From Aliidongia dinghuensis (lineage in GTDB: Bacteria; Pseudomonadota; Alphaproteobacteria; ATCC43930; CGMCC-115725), in contig NZ_BMJQ01000008.1 of the NCBI RefSeq assembly GCF_014643535.1, positions 1 through 64,000 of the forward strand: DNA of 64,000 nucleotides, read 5' to 3'. How positions within the stretch are numbered: the first letter of the stretch is position 1; each line of letters starts with the position of its first letter. A program made the translations under genes and the position numbers. Positions 8,244 to 16,658 of this stretch are shown in pieces. Below the pieces are notes generated by a model, which was not told the DNA's origin, ran no database searches, and saw nothing but the letters and a program-made list of their open reading frames with translations.

Positions 8244-9776
8244 ATGAACCAGGGAGGCGAGGCGCCCGGGCGCCGGGTCGCGACGGGCTTCGCGCTCTTG
8301 CTGGTGCTGGCACTGCTGCCGCTTGCGAGCGTGCGCGTGCCGCCGCTGCTCGATTATCCGAACCATCTGGCGCGCATGCATATCCTGCTCGACGCCGGTC
8401 GGTCGGACCTGCTCGCCCGCGCTTACGAGATCCGCTGGAGCCTGCTGCCGAACCTGGCGATGGACGCGGTCGTACCGCTCCTGGCCCGGGTCATGCCGCT
8501 CGATCTGGCCGGCCGCTGCTTCGTCGGCCTTGCGCTGGCGCTGATGGCGGCCGGGGCGGTACTGGTCGACCGGGCTGTCCGGCGGTCCTGGTCGCTCTGG
8601 CCGCTCGCGGCTTTCCTGCTGCTCTACAACCGCATCCTGCTCTGGGGCTTCGTCAATTACCTGGCCGGCCTGGGTGTGGCGCTCATCGGCTTGGCGCTGT
8701 GGATCGGCCTCGCCGATCGTCCGGGCCGGCGCTTGCGCGCGGTCGCGGTCGCGGCACTCGCCGCCTATTTCTGCCATGTCGTAGCGTTCGGCCTGCTGGC
8801 GCTCATGATCGGCGGCGTCGAGCTCGGGGCGCTCTGGTCGGCCGTGCGGGGCCGGCGCTGGAGTGATCTCATGCGCTTGACGGCCGCGATCGCGGCGCCG
8901 CTCGTGCCGCCGGTAGCCCTCTGGCTCGCGGCCTGGCGGCCGGGACCGGGGGATGGCGGCGGGCTCGCCTGGGCCAACCCGCTGCGCAAGATCGACCTGC
9001 TCTACAGCGTGTTCGACAATTACAGCCGGCCGTTCGATGTCGCGGGCTTTGTCGTGCTGGTCCTGCTTGTCGGCTTCGGCTTCTGGCGAGGCCGGCTGAC
9101 ACTCGACCGGCGGCTCGGGGCGGCACTGGCCGTGCTGACGGCAGTCTATCTCGTCATGCCGGCGCGCATGCTCGGCGGCAGCGGCGTCGATCACCGCCTG
9201 CCGGTCATGCTCGGGCTGTTGCTGATCGCCGCGACCCGTCCGGTCGGCTGGTCACGGCGTGGCGCGCTTGTTGTGGGCGGGGCCGTACTCGCCCTGTTCA
9301 TCGTTCGCACGGCCGTGGTCGAGGCGGCCTGGCTCGGGGCGGACCGGATCTATCGGCCGATCCTGGCGGCGCTCGAGCGGCTGCCGCGCGGCAGCCGGCT
9401 TGCGGTTGCGGGCGGACCAAGCGCAGTCGGCGCGGGCGCTGCCCCGTTGCTACACCTGCCGACGTACGCGGTCATCGCGGTCGACGCGTTCGTGCCGACG
9501 GAGTTCACCTATGCCGGCCAGCAGCCGCTGGGCCTGACGCCGGCCTTCGCGGCGCTGGCGGACGCGGCGGAGCCCGAAGATCTGTGGACCGGGCTGGTTG
9601 CGGCAGCGCCTGAGAAGCGCGCGGCTGCGCTCGCAGCACTCGACCGGTACGACGCGCTCGCCGTCATCGACCGGCGCCCGGTGCCGCCGCTGACGTTGCC
9701 GTGCCTGAGGCCACTCTACGAGATGCCGCAGTTCCGGCTTTACGCCATCGACCACGCCGCAGCCTGCGGTCCCTGA
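8244..9776 (+). CDS. Polytopic membrane protein, possible GT-C glycosyltransferase
   Basis: 510 residues. The first two thirds are dominated by about nine hydrophobic segments. A conserved-looking first external loop reads LLDYPNHLARMHILL. A soluble C-terminal third of about 150 residues follows. An acidic, histidine-containing first loop in a polytopic protein next to a polyprenyl-phosphate sugar synthase suggests a GT-C type transferase that uses the lipid-linked sugar. This is inference; I do not recognise the family by name. It is cotranscribed with the GT2-GtrA fusion 16 bases upstream. Confidence 0.7.
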   Translation: MNQGGEAPGRRVATGFALLLVLALLPLASVRVPPLLDYPNHLARMHILLDAGRSDLLARAYEIRWSLLPNLAMDAVVPLLARVMPLDLAGRCFVGLALALMAAGAVLVDRAVRRSWSLWPLAAFLLLYNRILLWGFVNYLAGLGVALIGLALWIGLADRPGRRLRAVAVAALAAYFCHVVAFGLLALMIGGVELGALWSAVRGRRWSDLMRLTAAIAAPLVPPVALWLAAWRPGPGDGGGLAWANPLRKIDLLYSVFDNYSRPFDVAGFVVLVLLVGFGFWRGRLTLDRRLGAALAVLTAVYLVMPARMLGGSGVDHRLPVMLGLLLIAATRPVGWSRRGALVVGGAVLALFIVRTAVVEAAWLGADRIYRPILAALERLPRGSRLAVAGGPSAVGAGAAPLLHLPTYAVIAVDAFVPTEFTYAGQQPLGLTPAFAALADAAEPEDLWTGLVAAAPEKRAAALAALDRYDALAVIDRRPVPPLTLPCLRPLYEMPQFRLYAIDHAAACGP

Positions 9777-9780
9777 TCGG

Positions 9781-10305
9781 TCAGGTACTAAGGCCAGCAG
9801 CCAGGTTGTAGGCGGAGAAGAAGCGGGTGTGCTGGATCGGGTCGAGCCGCGACGCGACCATCAGCATGTCCGGCGTCTCGTGGTCCTTGGCGAGCGGCAG
9901 CGCCACACGCTGATAGCTCAGGCGATGGACGCCGAAGCTCAGCGTGTTCTCGTGCAGCACGGGCGCCCGGCGCGCGACCGTCATTTCATATTGCTCGACG
10001 ACCAGTTCGCGATAGGCGGCCGGCTGCATCGCCGCGAAGTCGTGCCCGTGGCGGGGGCCAAACGGCCGCGGTTGATGAGAACTGCCGAGCAGGCGGATGA
10101 AGAAGCGCGGTTCGCTTGGTCGGACCTCGATCAGGCTGAGCCAGCCGAGCACTTCCCGGAGATCGACCGGATCGACATCGGCGCGCGCCGGCAGACGGCC
10201 GGCGGGACGCTTGGCTTCCCAATAATCCAGCAAGGGGCGGAACCATGGCGGTGGCGACGCTGTGCTCAGCTCCCGCGCAGACACGACAACGGACGGGAAG
10301 TTCAT
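9781..10305 (-). CDS. PAS_5-type domain protein
   Basis: 174 residues that look like a single PAS_5 domain, a family of small proteins common in Rhodospirillales and Rhizobiales. Visible motifs are a WEAKRPAGRLPARADVDP-like N-terminal segment, then LREVLGWLSLIEV, FFIRLLGSS, and the closing LPLAKDHETPDMLMVASRLD strand. No output domain is attached. The ligand and partner are unknown. It converges with the membrane protein gene, with four bases between stops. The N-terminal pattern (x-W-x2-KRPxGRLPxRxDxDP) supports the family call. Confidence 0.75.
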   Translation of the reverse strand: MNFPSVVVSARELSTASPPPWFRPLLDYWEAKRPAGRLPARADVDPVDLREVLGWLSLIEVRPSEPRFFIRLLGSSHQPRPFGPRHGHDFAAMQPAAYRELVVEQYEMTVARRAPVLHENTLSFGVHRLSYQRVALPLAKDHETPDMLMVASRLDPIQHTRFFSAYNLAAGLST

Positions 10306-10609
10306 TTCAACTCATGATTGAGTGCCGCGAAACCATCACCTCAACTTAGTCCGCGCGCGAATCAATGCGCAAGCGATCATTTGTTTACGAACACATCTTG
10401 AAGTGCCCTCTCGGATGGTCGATGAACGAACCTGCTTCGTGGTTTCGTATCGACCTCGTCGAAGAACTGCACGATCGGCTCGTCCATTTTGGAAAAATCA
10501 AATTTTTGTGAAGTAATATTTAATAAAATACAGGAAATAGACTTCCATGGACAGGGTTGGCGGGCCATGCGATGGTCTTTAATCTCGATCATTATTCGGG
10601 TGAGTGGCG
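10306..10609. other. AT-rich intergenic region
   Basis: About 300 bases between divergent genes. The stretch 10480-10540 is strikingly AT-rich for this window (GGAAAAATCAAATTTTTG, then TAATATTTAATAAAATA). This fits promoter DNA for the divergent genes or a binding region for a nucleoid protein. A 36-codon minus-strand frame (10377-10487) lacks a ribosome site. No RNA gene was recognised. Confidence 0.4.
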
Positions 10610-10924
10610 ATGTTACGTCTTTTCACCGAACATCCGGCTTCGGTCGGCGAAACGTATTTCGAGCACATGCGGTTTGCCTCACGCACTGGCGCCATGATGA
10701 TCGCCGGTGGCTGCGCCTGCCTCATCCATGGCCTGTTGCCATTTCTTTGTACGACGACAGGCAGCCGAACCATCCGCACGCTGGCGGCGCGGCTCGGGGG
10801 CGCCCAGCGCCGTCAGCGCGCCGCGGTGCAGCTGGTGCGCGTGACGCCGGAGATGATCGCGGCGCGCGCCATCAAGCTCGATCGGCCGGCCGTGGTCGAA
10901 AGCCTGAACAGCGCCGCGCTCTGA
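10610..10924 (+). CDS. DUF6356 family protein
   Basis: 104 residues. The N-terminal half (RLFTEHPASVGETYFEHM, then ACLIHGLLPFL and TTTGSRTI) matches DUF6356, a short family with one hydrophobic segment (about residues 28-45) and no known function. The C-terminal half is Arg/Ala-rich and variable. The ATG at 10610 is used; a GTG two codons upstream is possible. It converges with the amidohydrolase operon, 21 bases apart. Confidence 0.7.
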   Translation: MLRLFTEHPASVGETYFEHMRFASRTGAMMIAGGCACLIHGLLPFLCTTTGSRTIRTLAARLGGAQRRQRAAVQLVRVTPEMIAARAIKLDRPAVVESLNSAAL

Positions 10925-10945
10925 CCGGTTGGAAGCCCTGGCCGG

Positions 10946-11794
10946 TCAGAAACCGTAGAGGATCGCCGGGTTCTCGACGAGGATACGCTTGCGTATCGCC
11001 GCATCCGGCGCCCAGTCGAGCAGCAGGTCGAGCTGCGCCGCATCGTCGGGCAGGTCGCGGACGGAGACGTGCGGCCAGTTGCTGGCCCAGATCATGCGCT
11101 CGGGCGCCGCGGCGACGGCCGCCTTCGCCAGCGCGCCCACATCGTCGTAGCGTGGCGGCCCGGCCTTCGAGACCTCGTAGGCGGCCGCGAGCTTCAGCCA
11201 GGCTCGGCCGCTGTCGACAAGGCGCAGCAGGGCGCGGAAGCCCGGATGGTCGACGGACACCGGCTCCAGGAACTTGCCGACATGGTCGATGACGAGCGCC
11301 GTCGGCAGCCGCCGCAGCTGCAGCTCACGCTCGGCCAGCAGCCGGCCGTCCATCTGCAGCTGGATGTGCCAGCCGAAGGGGGCGATGCGCGCCGCGACCG
11401 GCTGGAGCGCCTCCCAGGGCAGCGCGCCGCCGGGCAGCATCTGGAACCGGGCACCGCGGATGCCGGCCTCGGTCAGGCGCTGCAATTCCTCGTCGGTGAT
11501 GTCAGGCCCGACGGTCGCGATGCCGCGCGTCGTCTCAAGTCCGAGTGCCGCGATCGCCTCGACCGTGACACTGTTGTCGGTGCCGTAGGCGGTCGGCTGC
11601 ACCACGACCGCCCGGCCGAGGCCCAGGCGGCGTTGCACCGCGCGATAGGCCGCGACGGTCGCCCAGGCGGGCCCTGGACCGGAAGCGGTCGGTGCGAGCG
11701 GCTTTGTCGAATCATAGACATGGATATGGCAGTCGCAGGCCCCGGCGGATGCAATGAGTTCGGGCGCGGCGAGGCTCGGCGCGGCATCGGGCAT
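10946..11794 (-). CDS. Amidohydrolase-2 family hydrolase (pyrone-dicarboxylate lactonase-like)
   Basis: 282 residues of the metal-dependent amidohydrolase (TIM-barrel) family. The N-terminal DCHIHVYD carries the HxH motif, LVIDHVGKF the mid-barrel His, and IWASNWPHV the C-terminal metal-site region. The layout resembles 2-pyrone-4,6-dicarboxylate lactonase and sugar-lactone hydrolases. The start at 11794 leaves a 13-base gap from the dehydrogenase; an upstream in-frame extension would overlap it. It is the last gene of a TRAP-transporter operon, so it probably opens a lactone of the imported acid (inference). The exact substrate is not known. Confidence 0.85.
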   Translation of the reverse strand: MPDAAPSLAAPELIASAGACDCHIHVYDSTKPLAPTASGPGPAWATVAAYRAVQRRLGLGRAVVVQPTAYGTDNSVTVEAIAALGLETTRGIATVGPDITDEELQRLTEAGIRGARFQMLPGGALPWEALQPVAARIAPFGWHIQLQMDGRLLAERELQLRRLPTALVIDHVGKFLEPVSVDHPGFRALLRLVDSGRAWLKLAAAYEVSKAGPPRYDDVGALAKAAVAAAPERMIWASNWPHVSVRDLPDDAAQLDLLLDWAPDAAIRKRILVENPAILYGF

Positions 11795-11807
11795 GATCGT
11801 CTTTCGT

Positions 11808-12797
11808 CTAGGGCAGGGTAGGGCGGCGGGTCCAGCGGTCGTGATTGACGGCGCCCGGCGGGACTTCACCCCGGACCAGGGCCGCGACCTGGCCGACGGT
11901 ATCGAGCGCCTGATGCTCGATGGCGGGCGGCGTCAGACCGCCGATATGCGGCGTGGCGACGACGTTCGGCAGCCGGGCCAAGGCCGGCGTCGGCATCTGG
12001 TCCGTGGCGCGACCGACATCGAGCGCGGCGCCGGCGATCGTGCCGTCGTTGAGCGCCACCATGAGTGCCGCCTCGTCGACCAGGTTGCCGCGCGACAGGT
12101 TGAGGAAATAGGCCGACGGCTTCATGCGCGCGAAGGCGGCGGCATTCATCAGGCTTTCCGTCGCCTCGGTCGCGACCGCGAGGCAGACAACATAGTCGGA
12201 CCGGCCGAGCAGATCCTCGAACGAGACCTGGACGAGGCGTTCGTCCCCGACCCGGGCATAGGGATCGGCGATCAGCACGTCCATGCCGAGCGCCAGGGCC
12301 AATTGCGCCAGCTGCCGGCCGATGGCGCCGTAGCCGATGATGCCGAGCGTGCTGCCGGCCAGCTGCCGGCCCATGCGCACCTCGGGCTGCCGGCCGGCTT
12401 GGTAGTCCGCTGTCGCGCGCGACACGCCACGTGACAGGTCGATGAGGAATCCCAGCGCCAGTTCGCAGACCGAGGTGACGAAGCCGGGCGTCGCGCGCGT
12501 CACCAGCACGCCGGCCTCAGACGCCGCTTCCACGTCGATGTTGCGGATGTCGACGGCGCAGCGCAGGAAGGCCTTGAGCCTTGGCAGCTGGGCGAAGATC
12601 TCGGCCGGGCCGGTCGTGAGCCGATCGGCCAGGATAATGTCGACGTCGCGCGCGGCCTCGACGAGGGCGGCGGGGCTCAGCGCCTCCTCCGCCTCGTGCA
12701 GGCGGACCTCGACCAGGTCGCGCAAGCCGGCGAGCGCGCGCTCGCCGTAATATTGCCGCCGCGCTTGCGGCGTGTGGGTCAGCAGCAGCTTCAGCAT
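11808..12797 (-). CDS. D-isomer-specific 2-hydroxyacid dehydrogenase
   Basis: 329 residues. The NAD-binding Rossmann fold shows GIIGYGAIGRQLA. The catalytic residues appear in order: Arg in LSRGNLVDEAAL, Glu in the GAALDVGRATDQ region (the usual ALDVFxxEP is altered), and His in TPHIGGLTP. The family oxidises or reduces 2-hydroxy acids such as glycerate, phosphoglycerate or sugar-derived acids. It lies between the fused TRAP permease (12 bases upstream) and the amidohydrolase, in one operon. It probably acts on the imported acid. The departure from the usual Asp/Glu-Pro motif is worth noting, because the catalytic Glu is not clear. Confidence 0.85.
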   Translation of the reverse strand: MLKLLLTHTPQARRQYYGERALAGLRDLVEVRLHEAEEALSPAALVEAARDVDIILADRLTTGPAEIFAQLPRLKAFLRCAVDIRNIDVEAASEAGVLVTRATPGFVTSVCELALGFLIDLSRGVSRATADYQAGRQPEVRMGRQLAGSTLGIIGYGAIGRQLAQLALALGMDVLIADPYARVGDERLVQVSFEDLLGRSDYVVCLAVATEATESLMNAAAFARMKPSAYFLNLSRGNLVDEAALMVALNDGTIAGAALDVGRATDQMPTPALARLPNVVATPHIGGLTPPAIEHQALDTVGQVAALVRGEVPPGAVNHDRWTRRPTLP

Positions 12798-12809
12798 GGA
12801 TGGTTTCCG

Positions 12810-14669
12810 TCAGTATCCGAGCGCGTGGGGCAGCGCCGTGCTGATGGCGGGAAAGAACGCGATCACGAGCAGGCAGAGGAACAAGAGGCCGAGATAGCCG
12901 AAGATCGGCTTGACCGTGCTCTCGACGGGTACGTTGCCGATCAGGCAGGCGCCGTAGAGGCCGAGGCCGAGCGGCGGCGCGAACAGGCCGATGCCCATGG
13001 CCACGACCAGCACGACGCCGAAATGCAGCGGGTCGATGCCGAGCCGGGCCGCGACCGGCACCAGCAGCGGGCCGAAGATGATGAGTGCCGCAGCACCCTC
13101 GAGCACCGAGCCCATCAGCATCAGGATGACGATCGACAGGATCATGAAGAGCCACGTGCCGCCGCTCGCCGACAGCGCAATCATCATCTCGCCCACCATG
13201 TGCGGCACCTGCTGCAAGGTCAGCACGAAGGCGAGCGACTGGGCGGCCGCGACGATGAACAGCACAAGGCCGGAGCGGGTTGCGGCGTGGATGAAGCTCC
13301 GGGCTGCCGCGCGCGGGCCGAGCTCGCGGAACACCACGCCGCCGATGACGATGGCGTAGAGCGCTGCGAAGGCCGAGATCTCCGTCGCGGTGGCGAAGCC
13401 GCTCTTGAAGCCGATGAAGATCATCAGGATCAGGCCCAGCGACGCGGCACCGCCGCCCCACAGGCTTGCGAGCGAGCGTCCGGGGCCGGTCTCGACCAGC
13501 GCCGCCGGCGTCTTGCGGCCGAGGATGATCGAGACCGCGATCAGCACGAGCGCCATGAGGCCGGCCGGCAAGATGCCGGCCATGAACAGGCCGCCGATCG
13601 ACAGGTTGGCGACGAAGCCCAGGATGATGAGATTGATGCAGGGCGGGATCGTCTCGGCCATGACGGCGGAGGCCGCGAGGAGCGCCACGGCGCTGCCGGG
13701 CTTCTGGCCGGAGCGGCGCGCGGCCGGCACCAGGACCGCGCCGACCGCCGCCACGTCGGCCATCTTGGAGCCCGAGATGCCGGAGAACATCACCATGGCG
13801 GTCACCATGACGACGTTGAGTCCGCCGCGCATGCGGCCGACCAGCCGCTGCAGGAGCTCGATCAGGCGGACGGACATGCCGTTCGCCTCCATCAGGTAGC
13901 CGACCAGGATGAAGAACGGGATGGCGAGCAGCACGAAATTGTCGATGCCGCGCGCCATCTGCTGAGCGAAGATCACGCCGGGCAACGTGCCCTCAACCCA
14001 GATGAAGACGAGGGCGGCCAAAGCCAGCGCGAAGCCGATCGGCAGGCCGCCCATGAGCGTCACGACGAACCCTGCCAGCATGAGGCTGCCCGAGGACGGC
14101 ACCGTGTCGGGCGAGAGCGCGTCCCAGCCGTAATAGAGCGCCGCCACGGCCGCGACGATCGCAGCGCCCACGGCCATGTCGGTCCAGGCGCGCCGCCGGA
14201 ACTGGTCGAGCGCGAAGATCGTCATGAAGATGGCGCCGACGCCCATCGGATAGAAGGTGAGCTCGAGCGGCAGGCCGGAGCCAGTCGTCTGGCCGGTCGT
14301 GGACTGGCCGAGCCGCATGGCGTTGATCGCGACCGCGGCCGAAACCACGACGACGAGCAGCGCGCCGACCGCGTCGACGAGCCGCCGGGGATAGGCCGGC
14401 AGCCGGTCGACGAAGAACACGACGCCCGGGTTCTCGGCCCGCTGCAAGGCACTCGCCGCGCCGAAGAAGCTCGAGCCCACCATGAGCCCGCGCGCGACGT
14501 CGTCGGCCCATTCGATCGGCGCGTTGAACAGCGAGCGGAGCACGACCGACGCACACACCACGACGAGGTCGGCGGCCAGCAAGAGCGCCGCCACCCAGTC
14601 TGTGATCACGCGGAGCGGGGCTACGAGCGAGCCGCGCCTGGCGGCTGTGGTCGGCACGGCGATCGACAT
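12810..14669 (-). CDS. TRAP transporter fused small/large permease (DctQM)
   Basis: 619 residues with about 16 hydrophobic segments. The N-terminal part (about 1-180) is DctQ-like with four helices (LLLAADLVVVCASVVLRS, then ADDVARGLMVG). The remainder is a DctM permease (GLPIGFALALAALVFI, GISGSKMADVAAVG, LLMGSVLEG-type motifs). In DctPQM systems the two are usually separate genes; fusions are well known. The ATG at 14669 overlaps the DctP stop as TGATG, so translation is probably coupled. It imports the ligand delivered by the DctP protein using an ion gradient. A longer in-frame ORF upstream lies inside dctP and is rejected. Confidence 0.93.
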   Translation of the reverse strand: MSIAVPTTAARRGSLVAPLRVITDWVAALLLAADLVVVCASVVLRSLFNAPIEWADDVARGLMVGSSFFGAASALQRAENPGVVFFVDRLPAYPRRLVDAVGALLVVVVSAAVAINAMRLGQSTTGQTTGSGLPLELTFYPMGVGAIFMTIFALDQFRRRAWTDMAVGAAIVAAVAALYYGWDALSPDTVPSSGSLMLAGFVVTLMGGLPIGFALALAALVFIWVEGTLPGVIFAQQMARGIDNFVLLAIPFFILVGYLMEANGMSVRLIELLQRLVGRMRGGLNVVMVTAMVMFSGISGSKMADVAAVGAVLVPAARRSGQKPGSAVALLAASAVMAETIPPCINLIILGFVANLSIGGLFMAGILPAGLMALVLIAVSIILGRKTPAALVETGPGRSLASLWGGGAASLGLILMIFIGFKSGFATATEISAFAALYAIVIGGVVFRELGPRAAARSFIHAATRSGLVLFIVAAAQSLAFVLTLQQVPHMVGEMMIALSASGGTWLFMILSIVILMLMGSVLEGAAALIIFGPLLVPVAARLGIDPLHFGVVLVVAMGIGLFAPPLGLGLYGACLIGNVPVESTVKPIFGYLGLLFLCLLVIAFFPAISTALPHALGY

Positions 14670-15700
14670 CAGGCTTGCGTCGCGCGGATGGCGTCGACGA
14701 CCGGCTTCGCGTCGGGATGTGCCTTCACGAAATTGTCCGTCTGCGGCAGCACCCGTTTGCGGAACGGCTCCTTGTCGCAATGGATGAGCGTGACGCCCTT
14801 GCTGGCGAGTTCCTTGAGCGCCTCCTGCTCGACCGCGAGGCCGTGGGCGCGCGTATCCGCCGCGGCCTTGCTCGCGGCGTCGAGGAAGCCATCGCGCAGC
14901 TTCGGATCGAGCCGCTTGAACGTCGTGTCGCTGAAATAGATCGCGAGCGGCGAGAAATTGTGCTCGGTCAGCGAATAGAACTTGGCGGCCTCGTAGAACT
15001 TGCTTGCGATCACGGTCGGCGGATCATGCTCGAGCCCGTCGAGCACGCCGGCCTGCAGCGCCGTATAGACCTCGCCGAAGGCGAGCGGCGTCGCGGCGGC
15101 ACCCATGAGGCGCAGGCACTCGGTGATGATCGGGTTGGGCAGCGTGCGGATCTTGAGGCCGGCGAGGTCGTCCGGCGTGTTCACCGCTTTCTTGGCGAGC
15201 ACGCTGCGCGCGCCGAAATTATAGGCCCAGCCGACGATGCGGATGTTGGCATCCTTCAAGAGCGCTGCCTCGATCGGCTTCGCGGCACCCGCATCGAACG
15301 CCTTGGTCTGCTGCGGAAAGCTCGAGAACAGGTAGCCCAGGTCGAACGTGCCGACGAGCGGAACCAGGTTGGCGGAGATCGACGAGCCCGACACCATCAG
15401 GTCGATGACGCCGAGCTTCACTGAATTGATGACGTCGATCTCCTGGCCCAGCTGGTTGTCCGGGAAGAACGAGACGTCGATCTGGCCGTCGAGCCCGCCG
15501 GCCTTCAGCTGCTTCACCAGATTGTCGTAGTAGACCCGGCCGTTCGCGTATTTCGGGTCGTTGGCCTGGGATGACGACAATTTGAGCTTCAGCGTGGCCG
15601 CTTGGGCGCGCCCGATCAGGGCCGGTGCGCACAACACGCCCGCCGACAGCACGGCCGAGGATTTCAGCAAGGTACGACGGCTGATCGCCTGGAACGTCAT
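14669..15700 (-). CDS. TRAP transporter substrate-binding protein (DctP type)
   Basis: 343 residues. The N-terminus is a twin-arginine signal (SRRTLLKSSAVLSAG, ending at GRAQA), so export of a folded protein is likely. The mature part shows the DctP pattern, including the VKLGVIDLMV segment, the FGEVYTALQAGVLDGLEHD ligand-site region and a C-terminal helix. It captures the substrate in the periplasm for the fused permease encoded directly downstream (overlapping by one base). It is the first gene of a four-gene operon read away from a FadR-type regulator. The ligand is most likely an organic or sugar acid, judging from the operon enzymes. Confidence 0.93.
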   Translation of the reverse strand: MTFQAISRRTLLKSSAVLSAGVLCAPALIGRAQAATLKLKLSSSQANDPKYANGRVYYDNLVKQLKAGGLDGQIDVSFFPDNQLGQEIDVINSVKLGVIDLMVSGSSISANLVPLVGTFDLGYLFSSFPQQTKAFDAGAAKPIEAALLKDANIRIVGWAYNFGARSVLAKKAVNTPDDLAGLKIRTLPNPIITECLRLMGAAATPLAFGEVYTALQAGVLDGLEHDPPTVIASKFYEAAKFYSLTEHNFSPLAIYFSDTTFKRLDPKLRDGFLDAASKAAADTRAHGLAVEQEALKELASKGVTLIHCDKEPFRKRVLPQTDNFVKAHPDAKPVVDAIRATQA

Positions 15701-15770
15701 GGGATTCCTCCGCTCGGCAGCGGGTCTCGTGCCCGCTTCTTCCGTGAAAGATGCATAGCATCTGGGTATA

Positions 15771-15781
15771 ATGTATGACTA
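15771..15781. promoter_or_regulatory. Degenerate second operator for the FadR-type repressor
   Basis: ATGTATGACTA agrees at 8 of 11 positions with the perfect operator at 15785-15795, 14 bases away centre to centre. It lies in the divergent promoter region. Confidence 0.4.
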
Positions 15782-15784
15782 GAT

Positions 15785-15795
15785 TTGTCTGACAA
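15785..15795. promoter_or_regulatory. Palindromic operator TTGTC-T-GACAA
   Basis: Perfect 5-bp arms around one base in the 192-base divergent region between the TRAP operon and the FadR-type gene. GntR/FadR-family repressors commonly bind palindromes of this kind. It is the most likely operator for the adjacent regulator. Confidence 0.75.
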
Positions 15796-15892
15796 GCAAG
15801 GCACCATGCGCCGGCCGGCGATTTGTAGCGACGAAACGACACGGGCTCGGGCATGAAGGGCGCGCCCCGAGCTTCTCGAGACAGACGAGACG

Positions 15893-16642
15893 ATGTTCAA
15901 GACCACCGCCTTCCTCAGCCGCAACGTTCACAGCCAGGTCGCTGACCGGATCGGGCTCGGCATTGTACGCGGCGACGTGGCGCCGGGCGAGGCGCTGCCG
16001 TCGGAAGTGCGGATCTGCGAGATGCTGGATGTGAGCCGGACCGTTGTGCGCGAGGCGATCCGCATGCTGACGGGCAAGGGCCTGGTCGAATCGCGGCCGA
16101 AGAGCGGCACGCGGGTACGCCCGCCGGAGGACTGGAACCATCTCGACCCCGACGTGCTGCGCTGGCAGCTCGAGACCGCCGACGTCGACAGCTATCTCGT
16201 CAAGCTGTTCCAGTTGCGCCACGCGATCGAGCCGGCGGCGACGGCAATGGCCGCGATCGCCTCGGCGCCGGAAGACCGGGCGCAGCTCCGTGCCGCTTAC
16301 GAGGGCATGCTTGCCGCCCGCACGAACGAGGACTTCGTCGCGGCCGACATCGCGTTCCACAAGACGATCTACATCGCGACGCGCAACGAGTTTTTCTGGC
16401 CGATCGCCCAGTTGTTCGAAATCACCTTGAGCCGCAGCCTGACCATCGCCGCGACCGGCAACCATCGCCCGCGTAGCCTGGTCGAGCACCGCGACGTGGT
16501 CGAGGCGATCGAGCAAGGCGATGCTGCGGCCGCGCGCCGGGCAGCCGAGCTGCTGCTCGACCATTCGGCCAAGGACCTGGTGCGCATCCGCGGCGTCGAC
16601 CCGTTCGCGCGCTACCCTTCGCTGAACGCGGCGAAAGGCTGA
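15893..16642 (+). CDS. GntR family regulator, FadR/FCD type
   Basis: 249 residues. The N-terminal winged helix-turn-helix (about 10-75) includes LPSEVRICEMLDVSRTVVRE and GLVESRPKSGTRV. The C-terminal all-helical FCD domain (about 95-235) has the metal-site residues in ADIAFHKTIY and the VEHRDVVEAIEQGD region. These regulators repress catabolic operons until a pathway acid binds. It is divergent from the TRAP operon with a perfect TTGTC-N-GACAA operator between them, so it is the probable local repressor of that operon and itself. The inducer is unknown. Confidence 0.92.
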   Translation: MFKTTAFLSRNVHSQVADRIGLGIVRGDVAPGEALPSEVRICEMLDVSRTVVREAIRMLTGKGLVESRPKSGTRVRPPEDWNHLDPDVLRWQLETADVDSYLVKLFQLRHAIEPAATAMAAIASAPEDRAQLRAAYEGMLAARTNEDFVAADIAFHKTIYIATRNEFFWPIAQLFEITLSRSLTIAATGNHRPRSLVEHRDVVEAIEQGDAAAARRAAELLLDHSAKDLVRIRGVDPFARYPSLNAAKG

Positions 16643-16658
16643 CCGGCTCTTCGATCCG

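Noticed and set aside
10377..10592. Short minus-strand frame in the AT-rich region
   Set aside because: 71 codons without a ribosome site or recognisable motif. The last 36 codons look protein-like, but this is not enough to call a gene.
12696..14939. Plus-strand frame of 747 codons opposite the TRAP permease
   Set aside because: Rich in Arg, Asp, His and Gln, and antisense to a clear membrane transporter.
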